Shown: in pieces, positions 52,922 to 59,734 of the stretch | Numbering within the stretch: the stretch's first letter is position 1 | Layout: each line of letters begins with the position of its first letter | IMG/VR virus record: IMGVR_UViG_3300013093_000023 | Coordinates: 1 to 64,000 of that record | DNA from: a virus | Length of the DNA: 64,000 nt | Reading direction: 5' to 3' (one strand) | The notes under the pieces: model-generated | Seen by the model: only the letters and a program-made list of their open reading frames with translations | Database searches by the model: none | Told to the model about the DNA's origin: nothing | Program-made: the position numbers and the translations under genes

Positions 52922-54613
52922 TTAAAGTGGACCGCCACCTGCGGCTGCACCGGGGCCAGCTGGGCTTCCGGCCATTTCTTGTCCGGCAGGAGCGCCTACT
53001 CCTGTGTCTTGTCCTAGTCCATCTAGTTCAGCATCAACACGACCTGGGGTAATGTTTACACCACCTAAGCTAGGAGCATCAGGTTTAGCTAGTTCAGTAT
53101 CGCCACGTTCTTCGGCCCAGGCTGTTTCGTTTTCACTTAGCTCTTGTTCACTCATACCTAAGTAACGTTTCATTAAGAAACGTTTGCTCAAATAAGGAAC
53201 CTGTTCTAACTGTGCGAAGTTAGTAATACGTGCGGCATCAATATCAGCCTGGCGATATTGAGCAAAGTTTTGCGGTTCATTGAATGTTAAATCAAATAAT
53301 GATCCATCAATATTAAAGCCTCTCCAACGCATAAACAGCTTAAACTCACTGTCTAACTTGTCGGCAATCATTGCCTGTAAACGCTGGCAATATTGGTTAA
53401 AGCGCCATTCTTGTATAAGTGCTGTACCAACACGACCGTCTGTGTAGGCCTGGCTACCGTCTTCGGCTGTAGTAGGCAAGTAGCTACTAGGAATACGCAA
53501 ACCACGGAATAACTTGTTGGTAAAGAAGCGTAAGTCTGTAATTTCGCCTAGGTTTTGTCCACCCTGTAGTACGTCCACTTTACTGCCACGGCCTTCGGCT
53601 GTTACCGGAAAGAAGTAGTCTTCGTTTTGGCTCAAAGGATTATATGTAGAATCCATCATACTTTGTCCGCCGGTGTTATTAGCACTAGGCATACGACGCT
53701 GATGAATTTCATTTTTAATACGTTCAACAAATGCCATGGCCATATGACTTGGCATATTACCTACGTCAATTGTAAACACACGACGCTCTGGAGCACGTTG
53801 TACACGATAGATAATAATACTATCTTCTAACAGTTCTTTTTGTTTAAACACCTTAAAGATGTTTTCTAATACAGAGTTACCAAATGGCCAATATACGTCT
53901 AAGCCTTCAGTTAGGCTAATATGAACCACGTGTTCGGCATTAATAACTGCTTCATTTTTACTGTGACTAAAACGTGAACCACCGCCAAATGGGCTTTGTG
54001 GTTGTGTATAGCTACCGCTTGGGCCACCAACCTGTGGGTGATTCATATATGTGTCTGTTGTAGCTACTGCTGTTACTGTTAAGTTTTGAAAGTTAGGATT
54101 TAGGTCTTTAACTAGGTACTGCTCGGGCTTTTTGCCTTCGCCTTCATTGACAATAACTTTAGTAACCTTAGACATTTCTGTCCAATATAATTTAAAGTTT
54201 TCTGGATCACGTAGGAACACTTGGTCTCCGTATTTGAATACGTTGCGTACCATTTTAAAGATACGCTTGTTAAATTCATTAAGTGCTACCCATTGTTGTA
54301 GCTGTTCTTTAATGATTTTAACTTCGTTATCACTAGGTTGTTCTTTGAACTTGACAGTAAACGCTGTGTGGTTTTCTAAGTTCTTTTGTGTACAGAATTC
54401 AGCAAGAATGTCTAGTGCGGCATTAACTTCTGAATCCATATCCATTTGTTCGTACTGATTGTAACGTTCAACACGATTTGGTTGACCAGTATACACTTCA
54501 GGTAACTGACTTTGATAGTTGCGATAACCAGGATCCGCTAATCGTCCGCCACCTAAGGGGCTGATGTTGCTAGGTAAGTTACTGGTTTTAAAGTATTTTT
54601 TCCAACCGGCCAT
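52922..54613 (-). CDS. 20: Portal vertex protein gp20
   Basis: 563 aa, against 524 in T4. MAGWKKYFKTSNLPSNISPL, then YTGQPNRVERYNQYEQMDMD, SEVNAALDILAEFCTQKN, FGNSVLENIFKVFKQKELLE, DSIIIYRVQRAPERRVFTID and GNMPSHMAMAFVERIKNEIH, NKLFRGLRIPSSYLPTTAED: all are gp20 hallmarks, including the cyanophage-type wing and stem. The C-terminal ~60 residues are Gly/Ala/Pro-rich and low complexity. gp20 forms the dodecameric connector that nucleates the head. It has its own late promoter and starts the head operon gp20-67-68-21-22-23. Confidence 0.96.
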   Translation of the reverse strand: MAGWKKYFKTSNLPSNISPLGGGRLADPGYRNYQSQLPEVYTGQPNRVERYNQYEQMDMDSEVNAALDILAEFCTQKNLENHTAFTVKFKEQPSDNEVKIIKEQLQQWVALNEFNKRIFKMVRNVFKYGDQVFLRDPENFKLYWTEMSKVTKVIVNEGEGKKPEQYLVKDLNPNFQNLTVTAVATTDTYMNHPQVGGPSGSYTQPQSPFGGGSRFSHSKNEAVINAEHVVHISLTEGLDVYWPFGNSVLENIFKVFKQKELLEDSIIIYRVQRAPERRVFTIDVGNMPSHMAMAFVERIKNEIHQRRMPSANNTGGQSMMDSTYNPLSQNEDYFFPVTAEGRGSKVDVLQGGQNLGEITDLRFFTNKLFRGLRIPSSYLPTTAEDGSQAYTDGRVGTALIQEWRFNQYCQRLQAMIADKLDSEFKLFMRWRGFNIDGSLFDLTFNEPQNFAQYRQADIDAARITNFAQLEQVPYLSKRFLMKRYLGMSEQELSENETAWAEERGDTELAKPDAPSLGGVNITPGRVDAELDGLGQDTGVGAPAGQEMAGSPAGPGAAAGGGPL

Positions 54614-54633
54614 ATATGTTCTCTCTTATACAG

Positions 54634-54641
54634 TATTTATC
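54634..54641 (-). promoter_or_regulatory. Late promoter box (GATAAATA) for gp20
   Basis: Minus-strand GATAAATACTGTATAAG, 20 bp upstream of the gp20 start and downstream of the tape-measure stop. Confidence 0.62.
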
Positions 54642-54646
54642 GCTAG

Positions 54647-57226
54647 TTAGATGAGAGACATACTAATATTTTCCGAAACATCCTTGTGCGCTTTAGTAAC
54701 TCGTACTAATTCTTTAACTTCATTGATTAATTCAGCCATTCCGGGCAACATACCATTTTTTAAAGGTGTAATTAATTCGTCGCGTCCGCCTTCGCCGACG
54801 TTAACGCCCACTCCGCCAGTTTTGGAACTAACAATAGCGCCATCTTTAAGTTCTGCGTGGAAATGGCCGCCAATGGCAGCATCACTCGGTTTAATATATT
54901 CATCGTCAACTGTTTTAAATCCAAGTGCTATAATAGCGGCTTTAATTGCTTCGGATCTTTTTAATATTGTTGGATCTGTGTCGTTTACCTTGGCGTTATA
55001 GCCAGGTATAGTGATATCCATTGCACGACCAATGCCGTGCTTTGAATTGCGATGTGGGGCAAATGTTGTAGCATCGTTAGCTGATGATATCGTTGCGCCT
55101 TTTAAAGGATTGTTGGCATCAGTTTGTGCTTTTGCTAAGTTAGTGATTGCGGCCTGTAGATCTGGAGTGATTTGTCCGTATCCTTGTGCACCGTTAGTGT
55201 TTACTCCAGAGAAATCTGGAGTTTTTCCATCCTTAACACTAGGGATTCTACTAGATCCCCCATCTTTTCTTTTTTGATATTTTTCGTAGGCATCATAACT
55301 AGCAGTTCCAAGACCTAAGGCACCAGTGCCAATTATTGCTGTACTACCACCTAAGGTAAATGGTTCGGCGATTGCACCAACACCTATCATAACAGCACCA
55401 AGCAAACCTTGGGCAATATCTAATCCGTAGGCTTCCCAGAATCCCTCATCTTCACCTTTGTATTTGCCAATTTCTATATAAAAGTCTCTGAGAGCTTTAT
55501 CTAATGCTCCTAGGATTGCTGTAGTATAAAGAGCAAACTGTCCTAGTTCGTTTTTAGCCAGGTTTTGTAAAGTTATAGCAAAGTTCTGTGCAGTATGAGC
55601 GGCTTCAACCATTTGTGTTGTTAGGCCGTCATTGGCTGTTTTAAGACTCTCAGCATTTTGTTGTGCTTTTCTAACACCTTCTTCAGAAATTAAATCAGAC
55701 TTTCTAATTTGGTCGCTAAGTGCTTTGTTTAGTTCTGACATTCCGCCTGCAAGACCAGCAATACCAATTTGTGTAAATGTATCGATTTGTTTCATAAACA
55801 TATCGTTAGTTTTACCTTGTAGTTGCTGATTTTCTTCTAATTGTTTTTGTGTGCTTAGGTTACCAGATTTTATAGCTTCAACTGTTCCGTATATTTGCTC
55901 TGATATTGCCGCACTTTGACTTGACATTATCGCACCTTCAGTATTGATTACCTGACCAAGCAATAATCCTTCCATAACGCTTTTTTGCATTACCGGAGTC
56001 ATAGTAGCCATTGCAGCCAATGTCTTTTGATATGTGCCAGGAAACTGGTTTTCTAATTCCAATAACTTAGCCCGGAATGCCGCTTGTGTAGCTAACCCTC
56101 TAACTTCTTCCATTTTCTTACGTGCGTCTTCGCCTGTGATAGATGATATCACACGTAGATTTTTAGCGTATTCTTCGGTAGCTCTTGCTATGCCAGCCGG
56201 ATCTTTTATCATATCCGATCTAGATGCTCGCATATCTGCGATAGTCTCAGCTACTAGTTGAACCTGCTCTTCAAATCCGTAGCCAAGTCTTAATAAATTG
56301 TCAGTCATGTTAGTTGCCTTCATAACCTGACCAACTCTGCCAACCATCTTAACAGTCTCTGTAATACTCATACCAGAGGCAGCAAAAGTTTCTGTGTTCT
56401 TGGCTACAACATTTGATAACTGTGTAATTGTTAATCCAGCTTTATCAGCGGCATCATACATACCAGTCATGCCATTGGCAAATGTAGCACCTGCGGCTGT
56501 TAATTTATTAAACGATTCCATGGTCATTTCTAACTGCTTGACCATAAAGTTAACAATGAACTTACCAGTAGCCGTTGCCGCATCTGCTAGTCCGCCAAAT
56601 GCCATTGCTAAACCAGTTGTGGCTACTCCAAGAATTTTCCAATACCCTGGTAATACCTGGGTCATTCCCATACCAACGGCGCTCATACCAGCCGCCAGGG
56701 CCTGTGTACCAGCATTGGCTACATCCATAGCACCATTCATAACACCACCGGCTAGACTAAAAGCACTTGCTCCGCTTTGTAATCCGTTGGCTAAATTGCC
56801 CATCGACCTTGCGGCAATACCAACGGCCGACACACCAAATCCTGCTAGTGCTTTTGTGCTAGTTAATACTGTGTCTATAAAGGCTTTTTTTGCTATATTA
56901 GACTTTTGAGTAATTTCTAACTCTTTTTTCATTCCCTGCAACTGTTCACGTTGCTCGGCAGCCACTTCACCTGTTTTATCAGCTAATTCTTCAAGTTTAT
57001 CTTCAACGTCACTTATTTGATATGTTAGATCTTTAAACGCCGCTTTACCAGCTAGCATTCCTTTAGTGATATCTCCAAAGCTGGCTTTGTTACGTTTTAA
57101 TGCGGCTTCAAACTTAGCCATTTCTTCAATAGGGTCACCCTTGAAGGTTGGTCCGCCAAACGAACCACGCGATTCCCGCATAGCATCCATAAATGCTTGT
57201 TTTAGATCATCTTTACTAAAGTCCAT
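54647..57226 (-). CDS. Tail tape-measure protein with C-terminal M15-type peptidase motif
   Basis: 859 aa. The N-terminal ~150 residues are charged helices (DVEDKLEELADKTGEVAAEQ, then LQGMKKELEITQKSN). A long Ala/Gly-rich hydrophobic stretch follows (~125-245), then helical segments with conserved-looking turns to ~620, and a membrane-like segment GLLGAVMIGVGAIAEPFTLG. This is the composition of a tape measure. Near the C-terminus, NSKHGIGRAMDITIPGYN (His730, Asp737) and GGHFHAEL (His788, His790) reproduce the zinc-ligand and catalytic pattern of M15 D,D-/L,D-carboxypeptidases. The protein may thus also cut peptidoglycan at DNA entry. It replaces T4 gp29 by role and lies opposite the gp26-like gene. 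Confidence 0.85.
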   Translation of the reverse strand: MDFSKDDLKQAFMDAMRESRGSFGGPTFKGDPIEEMAKFEAALKRNKASFGDITKGMLAGKAAFKDLTYQISDVEDKLEELADKTGEVAAEQREQLQGMKKELEITQKSNIAKKAFIDTVLTSTKALAGFGVSAVGIAARSMGNLANGLQSGASAFSLAGGVMNGAMDVANAGTQALAAGMSAVGMGMTQVLPGYWKILGVATTGLAMAFGGLADAATATGKFIVNFMVKQLEMTMESFNKLTAAGATFANGMTGMYDAADKAGLTITQLSNVVAKNTETFAASGMSITETVKMVGRVGQVMKATNMTDNLLRLGYGFEEQVQLVAETIADMRASRSDMIKDPAGIARATEEYAKNLRVISSITGEDARKKMEEVRGLATQAAFRAKLLELENQFPGTYQKTLAAMATMTPVMQKSVMEGLLLGQVINTEGAIMSSQSAAISEQIYGTVEAIKSGNLSTQKQLEENQQLQGKTNDMFMKQIDTFTQIGIAGLAGGMSELNKALSDQIRKSDLISEEGVRKAQQNAESLKTANDGLTTQMVEAAHTAQNFAITLQNLAKNELGQFALYTTAILGALDKALRDFYIEIGKYKGEDEGFWEAYGLDIAQGLLGAVMIGVGAIAEPFTLGGSTAIIGTGALGLGTASYDAYEKYQKRKDGGSSRIPSVKDGKTPDFSGVNTNGAQGYGQITPDLQAAITNLAKAQTDANNPLKGATISSANDATTFAPHRNSKHGIGRAMDITIPGYNAKVNDTDPTILKRSEAIKAAIIALGFKTVDDEYIKPSDAAIGGHFHAELKDGAIVSSKTGGVGVNVGEGGRDELITPLKNGMLPGMAELINEVKELVRVTKAHKDVSENISMSLI

Positions 57227-57235
57227 GTTTTTGCG

Positions 57236-57272
57236 CCTATAAATATACTCGAGTATATCAACTATTTATAGG
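57236..57272. promoter_or_regulatory. Symmetrical divergent late promoter region
   Basis: CCTATAAATA (57236-57245) and its exact complement TATTTATAGG (57263-57272) face each other around a perfect palindrome TATACTCGAGTATA (57244-57257). The plus-strand TATAAATA (57238-57245) lies 37 bp before the gp26-like ATG (57282). The minus-strand TATAAATA (57263-57270) lies 37 bp before the tape-measure ATG (57226). The two transcripts would overlap at their 5' ends. Confidence 0.7.
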
Positions 57273-57281
57273 AATCAAAAT

Positions 57282-58136
57282 ATGGATACAAAACCAATTA
57301 ATCCTTTGGTCAAGCATTTTAGACGCCCAACAATTTATTTCAAATTACCAAGCAACGGACGTTTTTGGCCAGACGACGCACTAGATTTACCAGTAACTGG
57401 AGAAATCCCGGTTTATCCAATGACAGCCGGAGACGAAGTAACACTAAAAACTCCCGACGCACTAATGAACGGCAACGGTATAGTAGATGTTATTAAAAGC
57501 TGTTGTCCAAATATCAAAGACCCCTGGCAAACACCTAGCGTTGATGTTGACTCTATTTTGATTGCTATACGTGTTGCTAGTTATGGACAACTTATGCCTA
57601 TCAATGCCAAGTGCCCATATTGCGACCACGAGCACGATTATGATGCCGATTTATCAGTAGCCAGTAGCGGAATTAAATGCCCGGACTACGATACTACAAT
57701 TGAATTTAACGATTTAAAAATTAAACTACGTCCGCAAAAATATTTTAACGTAACTAAATCAAATATTATTAATTTTGAAGAACAACGTATAATCCAATCT
57801 TTACAAGATACTAGCATCACAGAAGAAGTTAGAAATGCTAAACTTAAAGAAAGTATGAGGAAAATAGTTGATTTAAACAATCAACTAATTGTTTCTGCTA
57901 CAGAATACATTGAAACAGATGATGGCTCTAGAGTAACCGACGAAGAGTTTATTAAAGAATTTTATCAAAACGCCGAAGCCCAGATTACTAGATTAATTGA
58001 AGCAAGATTAACCGCTATTGCTAATGAAGCCGCTATCCCACCATTTAAACTTAAATGCACAGAAACAGACTGTGGCAAAACATTTGAAGTACCAATGGAG
58101 TTTGACTACTCACGTTTTTTCGCGATCGGCTCTTAA
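57282..58136 (+). CDS. 26: gp26-like baseplate hub / tail assembly protein
   Basis: 284 aa, against 208 in T4 gp26. MDTKPINPLVKHFRRPTIYF, then KLPSNGRFWPDDALDL, EIPVYPMTAGDEVTLKTPDA, LMNGNGIVDVIKSCCPNIKD and ILIAIRVASYGQLMPINAKC match T4 gp26 and the PF12322 (T4 baseplate) family. Two Cys pairs follow: CPYC in CPYCDHEHDYD, and C..C near the end (CTETDCGKTF), probably zinc ribbons. The zero-frame product ends EFDYSRFFAIGS. Just before that end, a perfect slippery heptamer can divert ribosomes into the next reading frame (see the neighbouring feature). In T4, gp26 and gp51 help to assemble the hub. The gene is adjacent to and divergent from the tape-measure gene. Confidence 0.88.
   Translation: MDTKPINPLVKHFRRPTIYFKLPSNGRFWPDDALDLPVTGEIPVYPMTAGDEVTLKTPDALMNGNGIVDVIKSCCPNIKDPWQTPSVDVDSILIAIRVASYGQLMPINAKCPYCDHEHDYDADLSVASSGIKCPDYDTTIEFNDLKIKLRPQKYFNVTKSNIINFEEQRIIQSLQDTSITEEVRNAKLKESMRKIVDLNNQLIVSATEYIETDDGSRVTDEEFIKEFYQNAEAQITRLIEARLTAIANEAAIPPFKLKCTETDCGKTFEVPMEFDYSRFFAIGS
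58115..58121 (+). promoter_or_regulatory. Putative -1 ribosomal frameshift site (T TTT TTC)
   Basis: In the gp26-like frame the codons read CGT TTT TTC, so the heptamer T TTT TTC has the canonical X XXY YYZ spacing. Both tRNAs can re-pair perfectly (TTT TTT) after slipping back one base. The -1 frame is then open for 76 codons to 58351. A 6-bp hairpin AGGAGA / TCTCCT (58149-58167) lies 27 bases downstream, a little far for a classic stimulator. Confidence 0.65.
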
Positions 58137-58351
58137 CACTCTCTAACGAGGAGACTATAGATCTCCTTAATCGTTACGAAAGAGATGCAAGGGCCGTTAA
58201 AGAAGAAGCACTTAAAATGAGTTGGTTTATGCGTGGTGGAATAAGCTACGACGAAGCTATGATGTTAAGTAATCAAGAGCGCGAGATTATTGCTAGTATT
58301 ATTAAGAAAAACATGGAAACCACTAAAGAATCGGGTTTACCATTCTTTTAG
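58115..58351 (+). CDS. gp51-like extension, likely expressed as a -1 frameshift fusion to gp26-like protein
   Basis: This open frame ends at TAG 58349-58351. Its conserved-looking sequence (NEETIDLLNRYERDARAVKE, then MSWFMRGGISYDEAMMLSNQ, EREIIASIIKKNMETTKESG, LPFF) resembles small gp51-type proteins I know downstream of gp26 in aquatic T4-like phages. There is no ATG, GTG or TTG in frame between the previous stop (58103) and the ATG at 58217, which lies well inside the conserved part. Slippage at 58115-58121 joins it to residue 280 of the gp26-like protein and adds 76 aa, giving a fusion of about 356 aa. This would mimic the lambda G/G-T tail assembly chaperones, which also lie beside the tape-measure gene. 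If the slip does not occur, a 44-aa product from 58217 would be the alternative. Confidence 0.7.
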   Translation, partial: FFRDRLLTLSNEETIDLLNRYERDARAVKEEALKMSWFMRGGISYDEAMMLSNQEREIIASIIKKNMETTKESGLPFF

Positions 58352-58726
58352 AGTTTTATACTTTCGAGACTTACTACGTAAGTCTATTTCTTTCACTGCG
58401 TTCAGAAATTATTTTTTTTATTAGTGTTGTTCTAAGTATCATCCAGATTAATCAGTCACACTTTGCCCGCTAAAGGGGCAAAATGAAATTGTAGCATCAT
58501 CCGAGTAGCACAATCACTTAGCGTTACAACATTACAGAGGCGGTCGTCCGGTACCTCGAGTTGCGTCTTTATACGACGGCGGCACATATTCATACGCTAA
58601 CACAAATATGTACGTAGGGTTTTTCTCCCTTCTTTTAGCCTTTTCCTAAAATCTTTTCAAATAGCAAAACCGGTTCCGTAGGCATATCCGATCTTCGTCC
58701 TGTTAAGGATAGTTGCTAAGTGCTCA
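58352..58726. other. 375-bp gene-free convergent interval with stem-loops
   Basis: No reading frame with a plausible start is present. Visible structures are AGACTTAC-TAC-GTAAGTCT (58367-58385, 8-bp stem), followed 3' by a T8 tract near 58412, so possibly a loose terminator for the plus-strand operon. Others are TTTGCCC / GGGCAAA (58462-58482) and a long-range TTAGCGT / ACGCTAA pair (58518-58524 with 58594-58600) enclosing GC-rich GAGG...CCTC and CGTC...GACG hairpins. A pyrimidine-rich stretch follows (58621-58660). It separates convergent genes and may be a structured RNA or 3'-UTR. Confidence 0.5.
58367..58385 (+). terminator. Possible terminator/RNA hairpin after the gp26/gp51-like operon
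   Basis: Perfect 8-bp stem AGACTTAC / GTAAGTCT with a 3-base loop, 16 bases after the TAG. The T-rich tract lies about 25 bases further on, so it is not a textbook Rho-independent terminator. Confidence 0.4.
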
Positions 58727-59257
58727 TTACAGCGATGAGTCTTCCGTCCCTGCGATCCTAGATCCAGTTGTCTTAGGCACACGAGTTTGACCTGTGCTAG
58801 TCGTAACTGTGGACTTGGTGTCTAGTGAACTTATCTTGTTGATAATATGTGAGCCATGTACACGGACCTGTATGTGTCCGTTATAATAATCTTCTGTTTC
58901 TAATACTCTGCGAGCAAATTGTTCTCTCGCTTCAATGTAACTGCATTCTGCTTTGCTTGAGCAATAGTATAAGATTTCTCTACTAAAATTGTCAACGCCT
59001 AATGCTACTACATCTTTTGTTAATTCGGGACTTGAGCCATAATATGTTTGCCAATCACTGTCGATACTTCCACGTATCTTTTTTCTTTTCTTCTTACCGT
59101 TTTTAAGTTTTACCATACGATAAGTTGTTTTTTTAAAACGTGCTAATTTTTTTCCAATATATTTCCTGCCAGTTAGTTTATTTGTAATCAAATAAACAAA
59201 ACCAACACACGTTTCAGGTAAAGTTTCTACTACGGAATTTTCGAATAACCATGTCAT
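58727..59257 (-). CDS. GIY-YIG nuclease-domain protein
   Basis: 176 aa. GFVYLITNKLTGRKYIGKKL is a complete GIY-YIG core (GFVYLI-x8-KYIGKK). It is followed by a basic insert (KLKNGKKKRKKIRGS), then WQTYYGSSPELTKDVVALGV, FSREILYYCSSKAECSYIEA (catalytic-type Glu) and DYYNGHIQVRV. This version is frequent in aquatic T4-like phages as a free-standing protein. The last ~35 residues are a Ser/Thr-rich tail (STVTTSTGQTRVPKTTGSRI) that relatives appear to lack, perhaps a read-on extension into the intergenic region. It may be a homing endonuclease or a repair/recombination nuclease; there is no intron or clear target site next to it. Confidence 0.82.
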   Translation of the reverse strand: MTWLFENSVVETLPETCVGFVYLITNKLTGRKYIGKKLARFKKTTYRMVKLKNGKKKRKKIRGSIDSDWQTYYGSSPELTKDVVALGVDNFSREILYYCSSKAECSYIEAREQFARRVLETEDYYNGHIQVRVHGSHIINKISSLDTKSTVTTSTGQTRVPKTTGSRIAGTEDSSL

Positions 59258-59290
59258 ATAGCATACTTAATTATGCCTCTTTCGCTATAT

Positions 59291-59734
59291 TCATAATTTT
59301 TCTCCGTAAATCCACCCTAATTGCTGTGTTCGATGTATCCAAGTAAAAATAGGAGTGGTAAACGACAGCTGCCATTCGCCATTCCAACCTAAATAATTGC
59401 TTTTTAAACTATCCCTACCGGTTGGGTAGTATGTAGCTTGGTACATAAAATCATCTAACTTGTAGCCCTCTATTTCTATAGGATGTATGTAAATTGCTTT
59501 GTCTGATACAATTTTGCCGTCATTAACAACAGTATCAGCATCAGTTTTATTAGTTAATCCAACACTGAGCACGTGTTTGCCGTCCTCTAGTGTAACATCA
59601 AAATTGTAAGTGAGCTGTTCTTTTAGTATGCCCTGATCCTGCAGGTTATCGTCGATCTTAATAAAAAACTCTGGCCAGCAATCGTCGTAGCCCTTAGGCT
59701 CTATAGTTAATCGAAACTGTAAATTAGTAGCCAT
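59291..59734 (-). CDS. Beta-rich conserved protein, unknown
   Basis: 147 aa from the ATG at 59734 (MATNLQFRLTIEPKGYDDCW). I prefer this to the in-frame upstream start at 59779, because this start overlaps the radical SAM stop (ATGGCTACTAA) in the manner of coupled genes. FFIKIDDNLQDQGILKEQLT, then YNFDVTLEDGKHVLSVGLTN, KTDADTVVNDGKIVSDKAIY and FMYQATYYPTG form a jelly-roll-like pattern seen in other phages as a carbohydrate-binding-type or unknown beta protein. It is the last gene of the radical SAM operon. A substrate or scaffold for those enzymes is one possibility; no evidence decides it. Confidence 0.7.
   Translation of the reverse strand: MATNLQFRLTIEPKGYDDCWPEFFIKIDDNLQDQGILKEQLTYNFDVTLEDGKHVLSVGLTNKTDADTVVNDGKIVSDKAIYIHPIEIEGYKLDDFMYQATYYPTGRDSLKSNYLGWNGEWQLSFTTPIFTWIHRTQQLGWIYGEKL

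Noticed and set aside
58217-58351. Independent 44-aa gp51-like gene from ATG 58217
   Set aside because: The conserved-looking sequence extends about 35 codons upstream of this ATG, and a perfect slippery heptamer explains its translation better; kept as an alternative.
58327-58473. A further open frame (about 48 codons) downstream of the gp51-like stop, reading ETYYVSLFLSLRSE and so on
   Set aside because: It has no ATG, GTG or TTG start or ribosome-binding site, and its reading frame matches RNA stem-loops, so it is listed only as part of the non-coding interval.
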